The position numbers and the translations under genes were made by a program. Shown here piece after piece: positions 34,220 to 46,046 of a stretch of DNA of 64,000 nt. This stretch comes from Lenzites betulinus (Eukaryota; Basidiomycota; Agaricomycetes; Polyporales; Polyporaceae). The notes under the pieces are model-generated. The model searched no databases and was not told the origin of the DNA. It saw nothing but the letters and a program-made list of their open reading frames with translations. The stretch's first letter is position 1, and each line of letters opens with the position of its first letter. Where the stretch lies: the NCBI GenBank assembly GCA_022264855.1, contig JABYQU010000083.1, positions 1 to 64,000 of the forward strand, written 5' to 3'.

Positions 34220-34936
34220 ATGTCTGACGGTCTCGACACCTCGACGCTACCATTCCTCCCCGAGTCCGCGCAGCTGGGCCATTGCAGCTGGAGCGACTGG
34301 AAACGGGAAATTTGGAGAATCGCCGCCGCACGGGGCGCGGCCGGTCACCTCGATGGCACGACCGCCGAGCCGATCCTCCTCGTGAACTTGAAAACGGAGT
34401 CCGAGACGCTGTCGGAGACTTCACCCGTGGTGGGCCTGACGACTGTGATGACGACGGCGACCCTGACCCGGACCGCGGAGTACGAGTCGAAGCTCAAACG
34501 CTGGACAGCGGATGACGAGTGGATCCGCCTCCTCCTCGTGTGGAACATGTCGAGCGCGGCTGGTGCCGGCATCGAGCAGGACGACAAGACCGCCGCGGAG
34601 ATCTGGGCACAGCTCACGACGCGCTACGAGGCGTCGAGCGCGCTCGAGCGCATCAACCTGGTCCGGAAACTCGGGGCGACCAAGTTCGCAGTTGGGGGGG
34701 ACATCGACGAGCATGTAGCGAAGATGTGTCGGGTGTGGCAGGACGCTCGCGACGCGGGCGCATCCGTGCCGTCTGCTGATTTCAGCGTCCACCTCTGCAA
34801 CTCCATGCCAGTGGCCTTCGACCCGGTCTTCGCGCACCTTCTGGGCAACCCAGACAGCAAGATGGTCATGGCTCGGGTGAAGGCTCTGTACGCCAACTCA
34901 GTGCTTCGAGCTGGGGTCTTCTGCGACGACGACTGA
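34220..34936 (+). mobile_element. Ty1/copia-type gag fragment
   Basis: Intact 238-codon frame from ATG 34220. The start (LGHCSWSDWKREIWRIAAAR) and middle (ADDEWIRLLLVWNMSS; AAEIWAQLTTRYEASSALER; INLVRKLGATKF) match the gag_pre/UBN2 capsid-like domain of copia elements in fungi. The frame stops at CDDD-TGA before any zinc knuckle, protease or pol region. No LTR seen. A tail repeat ends the frame and recurs twice upstream. Probably a degraded or captured gag; expression unknown. Confidence 0.8.
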
Positions 34937-35036
34937 GCGCATTCACCACAGAATGTACTGTCCAGGCAAACAGGATCTCACGGCTGCCTTCGGGCGGTTC
35001 ACACCATGTGCATAGAATACAAACGTTCTGTCATCA

Positions 35037-37021
35037 TCAAAGAGCAGGGTGCCAGATACTCCGCCCATTCACGCTCGCCGTCGCCGCAGTGTCCTGCGTC
35101 ACCGCGTCCGGGGCGAACTTCTCGCTCAGGACGGCCAGCTTCGAGCGGTACTCGTCCATGCCGATGTACGCGCCGCACATCCGCCGCTTGCCGGTGAACG
35201 CGGAGCGGCCGTGCAGCACCCGGTGGTTGTCCACAACTGTCGTCCAATGCGAGGGTCAGGGTCAGTAGCGATATGAGTGAATGCAGCTGGGTGACGCACG
35301 GACGGCCGTCCCAGGCGACAGTTGGACCCAGTACTCCGAGTCCGGGCTGGTGAGGAGTTTGTACCACACCCGAATAGCATCGTACCTACGCATCATCTCA
35401 GCACCAGCCGTCCCGCAATTTACGTCAACCGTGTACGCACCACGCCTCGACCTGGTCCGGCCTGAGGTCCCGGAGCACGCTCCGGTCGTCGTTATTCCAC
35501 CTCACCTGCACGAGCGCGTCCTCCTCGTGCTTCAGCACGGGGGTGTCGCGCGTGCTCGGCGTGAACAGCGCGTCGGGCTCGCCCGCGGCGTGCGTCGGGA
35601 CGGGCACGGTGGAGAGGAGCTCGTATGCTTCGGGGTGCAGCTCCTTGAGGATCGAGGCGACGTAGAAGCCGTCGACTAGGAGCGTCGCGCCGCCTGTGCC
35701 GCCGGAATGCTCGAGCAGGTGGAAGAGCTGCAGCCCGCATGGGTCGGTCTGTGGGGCACCGGTGTGTCAGGTTGATTGTCATTGGGGGGAAGGAGGTAGT
35801 GTACGTACGAAGTACGTCGTGTCTGTGTGCGCGCCGAGAGCTAATGTCGTGTATGCCGTATCGCCCTTGGCGAGGTCGGACGTAAAGTCCCAGAAAGTCC
35901 CATCTGCAAGGCGATTACATAGTGCAAACTTAGTAACGTGGCAGGACTACACTCACATTGTGTTTCCCTGATGAAGGCGATCCGCCGCGAGAGCTCTTCT
36001 GTCGCCTCCGGCGTTGCGGGTACCCCCGATACAAAGCAGAACCCGAACTTATCCTGCCATATGTCCATGATTGGCCATCAATGTGAATTCACGGTATCGA
36101 GTTTTTACTCACGACATTAGACAACCACTTGAACAGTCCCCGGCTGTCTTCTGCCATGGCCTCCGCATAAGTCACGGTCGGTGGGTCTTGCAGAATCTTC
36201 GAGCCCCACAGTATCTTCCTGTCAGATCATGAACGACCGCTCCATGCTCAAATCATGATGCCTATCGCACTCTGTAGCTGGTGGCCGGGCCATTGGTGGG
36301 TCATATGAGTTATGCCGGAGCCACGACCAGGGGTATAACGATGTGTGCGGTTGCGAGGAGGGCCCTGACATGTGCAGGCACTTCAGCAGAAGAGCAAGAA
36401 TCATGAGTATTATTCGGACATACATTGCACTTCAAGGCCTTCCGGTCTAGATTGAACACTCGTAGGTTTGATGTCTGTCGGGATCTACGCGCATAGCAGT
36501 TGAGACAAGGCGATCGGATACGGAGCATGGCGCACACACCTCGAACGTGTTGACAAGGCGCTGTTTCGTGATCGGGTGGAAGCAATGTGGACAGCGGCAG
36601 TGGTCCCGCAACCAGATATGGTGGCTGGGGGGAAGGAAGGGATATCGATATAACGGAGAGAGATTTTCAGAGACAACACACGCACTATCGAGAAAAGGTG
36701 GTTGCGTCCCATCCGAGCACCACATTCCGGTCATCTATCCGGCTCGTCGGGGGTGCCTGTGTAACAGCAGAGACTCCCTGCGATGTACTCGCCGCCGGCG
36801 CCGATGGTGAGGTGCGCGCGGCCGCGGTAGACGAGAAGCACGCCTTGTTTAGCACTCCAGATAGAGTTCCCCGCCGTACCTAAAAGTCCCAAGCCTGCTC
36901 GGCTCATGGGCAGTCTGACCGGGGATGGGCATGCACTTACCAGGGAGGCAGAGTTTACGTTAGCGTTCCGCGTCGGGGCGGACCGCAAGAAGGCCCGAAG
37001 AAGCGTGCTTCCACGCATCAT
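35037..37021 (-). CDS. Trimethyllysine dioxygenase (carnitine synthesis)
   Basis: Fe(II)/2-oxoglutarate dioxygenase that hydroxylates N6-trimethyllysine, the first step of carnitine synthesis, in mitochondria. The N-terminus is a transit peptide (MMRGSTLLRAFLRSAPTRNA). The GBBH-like N domain has the zinc-binding IWLRDHCRCPHCFHP. The TauD fold has YPWSWLRHNSYDP, the iron site GAHTDTTYF (His-x-Asp), LQLFHLLEHSGGTGGATLLVDGF-type sequence, RVWYKLLTSPDSEY and the distal His in HRVLHGRSAFTGKRRMCGAY. The tail is GRSIWHPAL. The FTGKRRMCGAYIGMDEYRS stretch fits trimethyllysine rather than butyrobetaine hydroxylases. About nine short introns join in phase. A more upstream in-frame ATG at 37165 would add 48 residues; 37021 is preferred because the transit peptide starts there. 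Confidence 0.88.
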
Positions 37022-37429
37022 CTTGTAGAGTTTTGCCCGGCAGCCGTCAGATAGACTGAAGGGGGCGCAGCGCAGGGTGGACGAGCTAGCTCGAGGGCTC
37101 CCGGACGTTGCAGAGACGGCGAGTGCAACGGCCTCGGATAATGTGGAGAAGCCGAGAATGGCCACGAGCTGCCCCGGCCGACATACTGACGTAGTTCTGG
37201 ACTCCGGTGACTCCCGGGCCGCTTACTATTTCGCGGTGCGCGTCCCCAAAAGGCAGCCGACTACGTTCAAAGCTATCCCCAGCTGAAACAAAGAAATACT
37301 ACGTAGTTGCTTATGTCGAGACCCATGCCTTACATGCGTTGAAATGCTACAAATGCGATCCATACACCTCTACAGCCTCTCCCTTCCTTCCTTCCGCCAA
37401 TCTCCATCCCGGGTCATCCCCCGGTCATC

Positions 37430-40400
37430 CTAGATGTTATACCCCGCCGCCGCCAGCCCCTGCAAGAACGGCCCCGTCAAGGCCGCATCCGTGCGCCCCA
37501 CCCACTCCCGCACATCCGGGTACCGCCCCGACAGCCCCGCGAACGCCTCCCCGACGAACGTCGACAGGTCGCGCACGTCCGCGACGGGGTCCACGGGCGC
37601 GGCCTCCGCCGCGGCGAGGCGCGAGTACGCGGCCTGGTAGCCCGCGGTCTGCTCCTCGTAGTCAATCTGCGTGAGCCCCGCGTCTGGGTCGTCGTCGCCC
37701 TCTTTCTTGCTCAGTTGCTGCCCTACGCGGAACAGCTTCACGAACGCCTCGAATGTTGGCGGACTGCGGGGCGGGGTCAGTGCGCGCAGGAATGATGCGG
37801 GAGGGAGTGGGAGAACGTACCCGGCTTGGGCGAGCGCGCCCTGGTGCATGAGCGTGGACTGTGCAAGGAGGCGCGTGAGGCCGACGATGACGACCTTCCT
37901 GTCCTTTTGGGGCATCTTCGGCACCTGCGGGATCACAAACGTCGCGAGGATCGTCGAGAACAGCCTGCCACGCACCCGTGAGCGTCGCCCCGCAGAGCAT
38001 GAGTGAACAGGACGTACTGGGGCTGGATGGACTCGACGGTGCCGACGATGTAGTCGGGCGTGATGCCCTCCTTGCCGATGGCGAAGCAGAACGCGAGGAA
38101 GTACACGAAGTGGTACACATACTTGTCCGTCTTGCTCGTCTGCATCCGCGTGAGCAGCGTCCCGAGGAGCAGCTTGAAGTACTGCTGCACCGTCGCCCTG
38201 CACCGCGCGTTTAGCGCATGTCGTACCCACTTTTGAAATCGTATAAAGCACTCACGAAGGCACGTGCTGCACGACCGCCTGCAGCAGCTCAAAGCCCCAC
38301 CCGTCGTTCAGCTTCGACGGGATCAGGCGCTGTTGCACTACGCCGAGCACCTGGGTGAGCTGGCCCGCTGCGACCATCGCCGGGGCGTCGCGCGCCAGGA
38401 ACGCCTTCAGGAGCTTCACGAGACCCGGGATGCTGCCCTTCTGCTGCCACGCCGCGGGCACGAGCAGCATTGGCAGTAGGTTCCGGTATTCGCCGGGTAC
38501 CTCGCCTGCGTGCAGGTCGAGCATCTGCGCAAGGATCTGGAATACGTAGGGGATGTATTCTGGTGTGGTGTGCGTGGTCAGAGATCATACTGCGGTGGGT
38601 AATGGGGCTCGAAAAGAGAATGAGACATACGTTCGATGTCCTGCTGGATGATTGCGGAGAACGGCCCGAAGAGCGCCTGCTCGAAGGTAGCGAGCGCGCT
38701 CGGATTTGCTTGTACGACAAACCTGCCACGCCTGTTAGCATCAAGCGCTGACACCTGCATGATTCCGTGCGCACCTCATGAGTGCAGATATACTCTCAAA
38801 TATGTACTGGTCGAAGTTCGGGTTGCTCGGGTTCTTCGAAATGACACCCAAAATCATGACCAGACGCTGGAGGAGCCGCTGGTAGTTGTCCGCGAGCCCG
38901 GAGCGAGCGGTGACGATGACCCTCATCGCACCTGTGAAGACAATTTTCAATACAGGTCCTCTAAGCGTTAAGCGAGAATACTCACACTTCATCAGGTAGT
39001 CGTTCTCCGCAACCTTCTCCGGAGTCGGCGCCTTCTCGACCTTGGACAGCAGCGCATCGAGCGTCTGGGGCGCGATGTCCTTGACGTCGACTTGCGTGAA
39101 CCTGCATCACCTACTTAGCATTGCCTTCGAATGTCCACGGGGAAGATGGCGCACAGAGGCTGATTACCCTGCCGGATGAACAAAATACGCTCGATGCTGA
39201 TCGCCGCATATGTGTAGCACACGTAGTTCTCCGATGACAGATGGCGCACGAGCGACGGAAGCACGGACAGGAGTTGCGGCTTGACGAGCTGTGGATATGG
39301 ACAGGTCCATCAATGAGCGTCCCCAGAATACGCTCAGCGTGAACGCGCACCTGATTCCGGAACGTGTACAGGAAGCGGATGGCGTCGACCTGCAGAATCG
39401 GGTGGATGCTGCCGGGGTCGGCCTGCAAGTCCTGGAACACGTGGTCCGAGAAGAACTGCACGACGTCGATGAGTGCGTTCGTGGACGTCACGCCGTGCTG
39501 GTGGCCGCACGCGTTGTCAGCTTTCCCCTGCAGTGTCATGCACGTTACACAGTTCCCCTACCTGCGTGGTGCTCCCGCGCGTCGCGACCGCGGTCAGCAA
39601 GTAAATCGCGGTATCCTTGGCGCGCCAGTTCTCGGTCTTGTTCGCCGTGTACTCGTTCAAGCCCTGGCCAATCCACGCGCCCGTCACCTCGGTCGTCTCG
39701 GCTTCCAGCCCGGAAGAAACCAAGGCGCGGAGGACTTCCGCTGCGGCCTGGCGCCGCGTCACCCCGTCGTGTGCACCGCCGAGGCCGCCCATCGACGGCA
39801 GCGCGAGGTCGAGCCTGATATACTCGAGAGGGTCGTCTTCGAACTGCTCCAGTTCGTGTTCTGCGCGCACAATCAGCAATCAGCCGCCGACACACCGTCA
39901 TATGCACAGTCGCCCGGGGCGCTGCTTACCGCGCAGGGAGACATTAGGGACGACGACGCCCTGCACGAGACCCGAGATCGTCTCCTTGGCGCTGAAGAGC
40001 TGCTTATAGTAGCCCGTCCGGATCGCCGACGCGATGAAACGCAGACTTTGCGAGACGAGCTGCAGCATTACGTCAGATGCGATCCTCGCTAAATGAAGGT
40101 GAGATCGCGCACCCCGTCATCGGCGACAGAGGGCCGCTTCCCGCCCCCGACGAGGTCCCAGATGGACCGGACGAAAGCCTCGACGGACGCGGAGGCTTGC
40201 AGCGTCTCCGGGTACAGTTTGACGAATAGCTGGATGCCGCACTCGTGAGCTGAGATAGGCGGAAGTGTGCGCAAGGCACCCGCACCTCTACGATCTCCAG
40301 AATACCCGTTTTGATTTGAGAGGGGAGGGAGGGAGTGGTGTCGTCGGGCTGCCGTACAGTGTTAGAGTGCAGAGCACAGAAAGAGCAAGGTACGCACGTC

Positions 40401-41586
40401 GCCACGCAGTTGAGGCGGGTCCCACAAGAGCAGCTTTAAGAACAATCCATTCTCCGGACCGAAGAACTGCGCGTGCGAGTCCTCGATGTCCGGCGGCAAG
40501 TCCTGGCAGGTCAGGTCATAGAAGATGTCCACGAGGAGCACCATGGCCTGCGCGACCTGCGTGAGGTTCGCAGGCGGGGGGCTAGAAAACAGAAGCGTTG
40601 TTGTGTGCACGAATAGTTGGAGGAACGGGCGGTTGAAGCGGGTGAGGACATAATTGATTTCGGTGAAGAGGGTGTCGGAGCGCGCGGCGGCGCGCCACGG
40701 ACGGAAGATGGAGTGTGCCGTCTCGAGCACACCGATGTTGATCTCGTAGTTTGTGTCCGAAAGCGAGCCAACAAGTTTCTAAAAGCGAGACGCGACACGT
40801 TAGCTATATGACTACGTTTGACGGAGGATAACAATGACTGCAATATATACAAGGAGCAAATGTTTGCATGGCAAAGTGAATCATAGAGCGCAGTTAACAG
40901 CGGCGTAGCATGCATATAACAATACGACAACGATGTAGAACTTCGCGGCGCAAAGAGCACGTTTGGCTTTTGGGTACAACCGGACGACGAGACGTGCCTC
41001 CGAGGTATGAACAGTCTGTTTGAGACCAACACCGTGGAGAGCTTCTCGAGGTAAATTTGTCTGGCCACGAAATAGCCGCAAGACGGAGCGCCAAGAAACA
41101 AAACGGAGGAACGGAACGCCGCATGATTTTGAAGGGCACTCACGTCAACCAGCTCTGGCCACTGCTCAGGGAAGTCGACCTTCGCGATGAGAGATATCGA
41201 CTCCGCGACCTGCGCCCGGACTGCCTTATCTGACGCATTCGACAGCTGGATCATCGCGGGCACGATATCGTCGCGCAGCGCCTTCCTGTCCGCCTCGAGC
41301 AGCGGCGGCTCGTCCTGCACAAAGAAACGGATGTGAGCACCACGATCACGCGCGATCGGCGCAAGCACGCGCGCGCACGCACATCCTCCCAGCGGGACTT
41401 GACGACGTTTTTGAGGTAGACACTCGCGGCGAGGCGGACGGCGCGATCCTGGCCGGCCTCGAGGACGAGGGCGAGGAGGTGGGTGAGGAAGCCGGGCTGG
41501 GCGCTGAGGGACTGGAGGCTCTGTTCAGCCTGTTTTCGGGAGGAGGGGTTCAGGGAAGCAAGGAGGAGGGCGGGGAGGTTGGACAT
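37430..41586 (-). CDS. CSE1: Cse1 / exportin-2, importin-alpha re-exporter
   Basis: HEAT-repeat karyopherin of about 960 residues that returns importin-alpha from nucleus to cytoplasm with RanGTP. It starts MSNLPALLLASLNPSSRKQA with the importin-beta N-terminal domain (AASVYLKNVVKSRWED; FPEQWPELVD). It continues with the Cse1 hallmark VGSLSDTNYEINIGVLETAHSIFRPWR and FTEINYVLTRFNRPFLQLF, then the CAS/CSE C-terminal domain (NDGWGFELLQAVVQHVP; ATFVIPQVPKMPQKDRKVV; FEAFVKLFRVGQQLSKKE). It ends LTGPFLQGLAAAGYNI. Many short introns. One intron, between ELVD and KLVG (about 41143-40780), is about 364 bases, six times the usual size, with no missing exon. Intact. Confidence 0.95.
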
Positions 41587-42316
41587 GGTGGCGGAGACAA
41601 GTCCGAAGATAGGTGAGACGGTGGAGCCACAGATGGACGCGAGAGGACAAGCGCAAAGGCCGATGCAGGCGGCGCACGACGCGTCGGCGTGACGCGTGTT
41701 TTGCAGCGGCACGTGGTCGCCTGCTTTCAACAATCTAACTCGTTTGGGACTCCATCGCACTCCCAGTGCCACTGGCCGCGGCACCCGCACTGCGCACTCA
41801 CTCAAACATTAATATTCCCGTCGAACAGACTTCTGCGCCCGAGAGCGCGCCGTCGAGGCCAAGCATGGCGGACTCAGACCCGCGCACCGGGCCTGCACTA
41901 AACTGCCATCCCTAGATTGATCTCAACGGAGCGCGCCTCGAGCCCTTCACGCCGCGTCACAGAAGTTCTCCGCGTACGCTCGCTTCGGCCCTAATGCGCT
42001 CGCCCGCTCCACCCCCCATTTGGCGGACGCCCTCCCCTCCCCGGCCTACTTCGCGCCTTCTGCATCCTCCAAGCCGTCCGCGACGATCTCTACGGCTCGG
42101 CAGCGCGCGGTCGCGGGTCTGTTCAGCAGGTCTCACCGTCGCGGCATGCACGGAGGAAGGGTCGCGGAACAGTGCTGCGCCATAAGTGACACTGGCCGGA
42201 AACGTAAGATACAGTTAATGCCGACTTCTTTGATTGGAAGGAAAGCAGCCGAGGCCTCGGCGCGGACACACCGCTGCCGCCAGTGTGTTTCGTCTGGCTT
42301 CTCGAGCTGCCCGCCC

Positions 42317-42323
42317 TATATAA
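42317..42323 (+). promoter_or_regulatory. TATA box of the hydrophobin gene
   Basis: TATATAA, 140 bases upstream of the start codon, in an otherwise GC- and CT-rich promoter; the leader just before the ATG is pyrimidine-rich (CTCTTTCCCCCTCCCCTCCC). This arrangement is common in strongly expressed fungal genes. Confidence 0.6.
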
Positions 42324-42462
42324 CCCTCCCCGCCCGCACCGCCTAGGTCCTCGCTTCCTGCATCCTCCTCCCACCGAGCCCATAAAGCCCCTTCCCGGCC
42401 TCGCGCCCAAGTCATTCTTTAACCCAGCCACTCTTTCCCCCTCCCCTCCCCTCCTCGCAAAC

Positions 42463-43120
42463 ATGAAGTTCGCATACGCCGCCGCCACCCTCGTCGCTGC
42501 CGCTGCCTCCGTCCAGGCCGGTGAGACCAACGGTCAACGCCTCGCGCGCGGTCTCTCGCCGCTCCCGCCCAAGCGCATGTACCATCCTACGCGCACCTCC
42601 GGTAAGTATCTTTAATGTCGTCTCGAAGATGGCGACAAAGTGCGGTCAAACCGCACTTTCCGCTTCCTTTTCTCATCCCACGCATCTCCGCTGACATTCC
42701 TTCATTCCCCGTCCACAGAGGCGAAGCGCGCTGCTCCCTCTGGCACCCCCAGCTCGGGCAGCGGAAACTGCAACACCGGTCCCATTCAGTGCTGCAACTC
42801 CGTCGGAAAGGCCAACGATGATGTCTTCAGCGCGATCCTCGGTCTCCTCGGCATGGTCCTCGACCCTGATGTTCTCGTTGGTGTTACATGCTCGCCTTTG
42901 AGCGGTGTTGGTGTCGGCGGATCCTCCTGGTAAGCCACCATCGCGGCATGGAAGCGGTCAGACATTTTTGACGCGGCCTATTTACAGCTCGGCGACACCC
43001 GTCTGCTGTGAGAACAACAGCGAAGGCGGTCTCATCTCTATCGGTTGCATCCCCAGTACGTTATATTGTCTGTCATCATTCTTTGCAGTTTGCTTACGAC
43101 ATGTTATAGTCATCCTCTAG
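42463..43120 (+). CDS. Class I hydrophobin
   Basis: Small secreted amphipathic protein that coats aerial hyphae and fruit bodies. Four exons (42463-42601, 42719-42929, 42988-43055, 43110-43120), 142 residues. Signal peptide MKFAYAAATLVAAAASVQAG, then a linker (RAAPSGTPSSGSG). The eight-cysteine pattern is complete: CNTGPIQCC, VGVTC, SSC, SATPVCC and SIGCIPIIL. The CC pairs have class I spacing (long C3-C4 loop of about 33 residues). The last exon codes only three residues and the stop. It lies divergent from CSE1 with its own TATA box. Confidence 0.95.
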
Positions 43121-44674
43121 ACAGCCGGGGCCGTGACAAAATAGACTGCGCACGGTGGGCGCCGCGCGAAATATCCTCTCTTCGTTTAATAGCTTCGACG
43201 GCCGCTATCTACCTACTACTTGGTGTTTGAATAGTATCGCTTTTCCTCTCGTCAACCGCGCTTCCTACTCTGTATACTTCTGCGTCGGACGTACACACGA
43301 TGACGATGAACCGCGATCCCGCGCTATACCCTCGGACCTTCCTACGTCGCTCTCCTCTCCTCCCCTCGCGAACCTCGGACTAGCGTCGTGTATCCTGCTT
43401 CTTGCACAGGAGGTGCCCCGTAGGACTTCTCCGTATGCTCGCCTAGGATACACATGCCCCCAATTCACACCGCTTTCTGGGCCTCTGCTCGCGTGTGCAT
43501 GATTTTCTTCAGGTAGCAGCTCAGCTTGCTGACCGCCACACCCCAACCGGAGTCGCGTTCATACGAGAAACACCGGTGCTCCGCGAAAATCCGCGCAGGA
43601 AGGCCGCGTTCCCCGGCGCAGTCTGTCGTGCACGCCATCCTGCACACCCATATATAGGCATCCACTGCCCATATCGGGCAGAGGCGCGCCGCCGGAGGTG
43701 GGCATGGGCGCCACGCCGCGCAGGTACGCTCGCTCGCTGTCTGCTGTTCGGTTCCGGTCGGCTTTCAGGCCTCGGGCCTCAGGCACTGCAGTGCCCGTAT
43801 TTTGTCGGAGAGGAGCCCGGTGCGAAGCAGACGCCGCGATAGAGGGGACAGCCCGGGAACAACTTGAAGGACTGGTTTAGTGCTGTAAGTTCTATGTTCT
43901 GCGCACGCGATCGTACATATGTGAAGGGCGTGTGGGTGTACGTGAGTCCGCTGGACCTTGGAATGTAAGCACGCGTAGATCCATAGGCCAAGGCCAAGGA
44001 CTTCTGGCGGGTTTATGTGACGCGGGTGTGGATCCAAGACTCTAAGGCCACAGAACGGTGTACGTGCTTATTGCGTTGCAGTGTTGCAGATCTCACTTTA
44101 CGCCACTAGTACTGCTCTCCAGTTGATACCGACCAGCACGCACCGATCCCGGAGACCCAAGGGTCCGGCGGCTCCATGGGTGGTAGGAACCTTGAGCTCG
44201 ATCGAGCCTCTTCTGTTCGGGGACGCGATCGACAGCACATAAACGTGTTCACATAGCTACCTCCGGTCACTCGAGGCTTCTTCAAGTTGCAACCCTTGGA
44301 AGGTCCGCAGCTAGCTATAGCGCTGGTACGCAAGGCCTCGTCAAAGGATTGGAACTTCCGCGCGCAGCACCGTACGTTCGCGAGGTTTGTCAATGTATAG
44401 TCACAGTCGCATCGCTGACAATATTCGCGCCGCATCGAAATACTCTACTAAGTTACCTAGTCATGATTATGAGTCACGAATGACTCGTTGGAGTACTGGT
44501 TTATATGCAAGAGCATTTCCAAGCACGTCGTTGCCAGGGCTGTCTTCCCAACTATGCATATCGTCTGGTACAGCCCGCGACAACCCAAACGCCTAGGACT
44601 GAAATAATTCAGCGATGAAGTATAGCCTTGCATCTACACCTATTGTCCATACTACCGTAAAATCATTACCTCGG
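43121..44674. other. 1.5 kb intergenic
   Basis: 3' region of the hydrophobin and 3' region of the Nudix gene. Short frames on both strands, none supported. Confidence 0.5.
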
Positions 44675-45772
44675 TCACTTGTCCGCACTGACTATTGTAG
44701 TCTCCGCCGTGGATTGTATCCCAAGTTCGACCTTCGGCACGGGCGTGGAGATCCCCGAGGGAGCATCCTGGATATTTCCCTGGGACTCGAGAATGGGGAG
44801 GATAGGGGCAAAGGTTCGCAGCTGTCCGGGTGCCCAGCGTTCGAACGATGGCTGTCTGTCGTAAGCAATTGAGGCTGTGGCAATCTACTCCGTAGGTTAG
44901 TTTGAATGCGCCCTGCAAGGGCAAAAGCAAAATTCCACCCACAAGTATATCTGAGGTCAGACCTTTGATAGCAAAGGCGGTTGAACGGAACCGGTGCATA
45001 CGATAGGTCTTATGGTCGAGCCAGGGTAGCACGATATCTGAGAAATTCTGCGATGCTAGTTGTTTAACATAGACAAGCGATATAGGGCGCGCACATAAGA
45101 CGCACGTAATAATCCTCTTCATATATCCAGTCAGGGCTACCTTTCTCTGCGAGATTCTCCTTACTTGCAAGGTGAGGATCCAGTACGGCGGGCAAAGGGT
45201 GGCTGAAGATTCGATCCACTTCCCCTGGGCAAGGTACGAGGGTCTCCAGTATCGACGGCTCGGTGAGCAAAGCCACGACAGGTGTCACAAACAGCTTGGC
45301 GGATGAGATGTATGGCCGCAGTGTGCAGACAGTGTATGCATGAGGATAGTGGCGAGGGAATCCTGTTTCCTCATGAGCTTCCCGATACTGTCAAGGTGAG
45401 GATGTGTGTTTAGTTTTGGTGGTATTCGAAGCTTACAGCAGTCTCAAAGACATCCTTGTCCGTCGTATCAACCTTGCCTCCCGGAAACGCGACTTGACCC
45501 GGATGGGAGCGCAGGGACTTGGACCGGGTAGTAAGGAGAACGCGTAGATCACCCGCCTTCTCGTACAGTAAGACGAGAACTGCGGCTAGGCGCGCGGATG
45601 GATAGCCGGAGCTATCATAACCCTTTCAGAGGGAAAATACAGACGGATTATGGAGATGCACAAACAGATCAATCTCCTCCGGCTGGTGTGTCCTGAGGCG
45701 CTCGATGCACGCCTTGTTCAGGGGCGACAGTGTTTCGAGAGCCTCGGCGGGAATTTCGTGAGTTGCAGTCAT
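44675..45772 (-). CDS. Nudix hydrolase, coenzyme-A pyrophosphatase type
   Basis: About 310 residues in five exons from ATG 45772 ([20 protein letters not shown]). The core has [37 protein letters not shown] and the Nudix box across an intron ([15 protein letters not shown] / [10 protein letters not shown]). Then [15 protein letters not shown] sequence and [24 protein letters not shown], typical of the Pcd1/NUDT7-8 group that cleaves CoA and its derivatives, often in peroxisomes. No clear SKL-type end (it finishes VSADK). Intron 1 is short (about 39 bases), and this join is the least certain. Divergent from VPS34 with 274 bases between start codons. Confidence 0.85.
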
Positions 45773-46046
45773 CGCACCGAGAGTAGTTCAACAGCAAGAC
45801 GACTGCGCTGCGACGAGTATATGGTCAAGAGTGAACGGAGGTGTATCGTTCGACATGGCGGAGGAGACGACCATGCCAGGGACCGAACAGGCGCCCATGA
45901 CCTTCCGTCTCCGAATTGATCGCATTTAGCCTTCTGCACCTTTCCGCCACCCATCCTTCAGCTTCAAGCTTTGCTCACTACCTGGCTCATTCACGCATGC
46001 TGTGGACGACTGTTGTATGCTCTCGTGCAACTGAACAACCACAGCC
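45773..46046. promoter_or_regulatory. Shared head-to-head promoter, Nudix gene / VPS34
   Basis: 274 bases between two divergent start codons; both genes must take their promoter from here. No clear TATA box seen. Confidence 0.6.
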
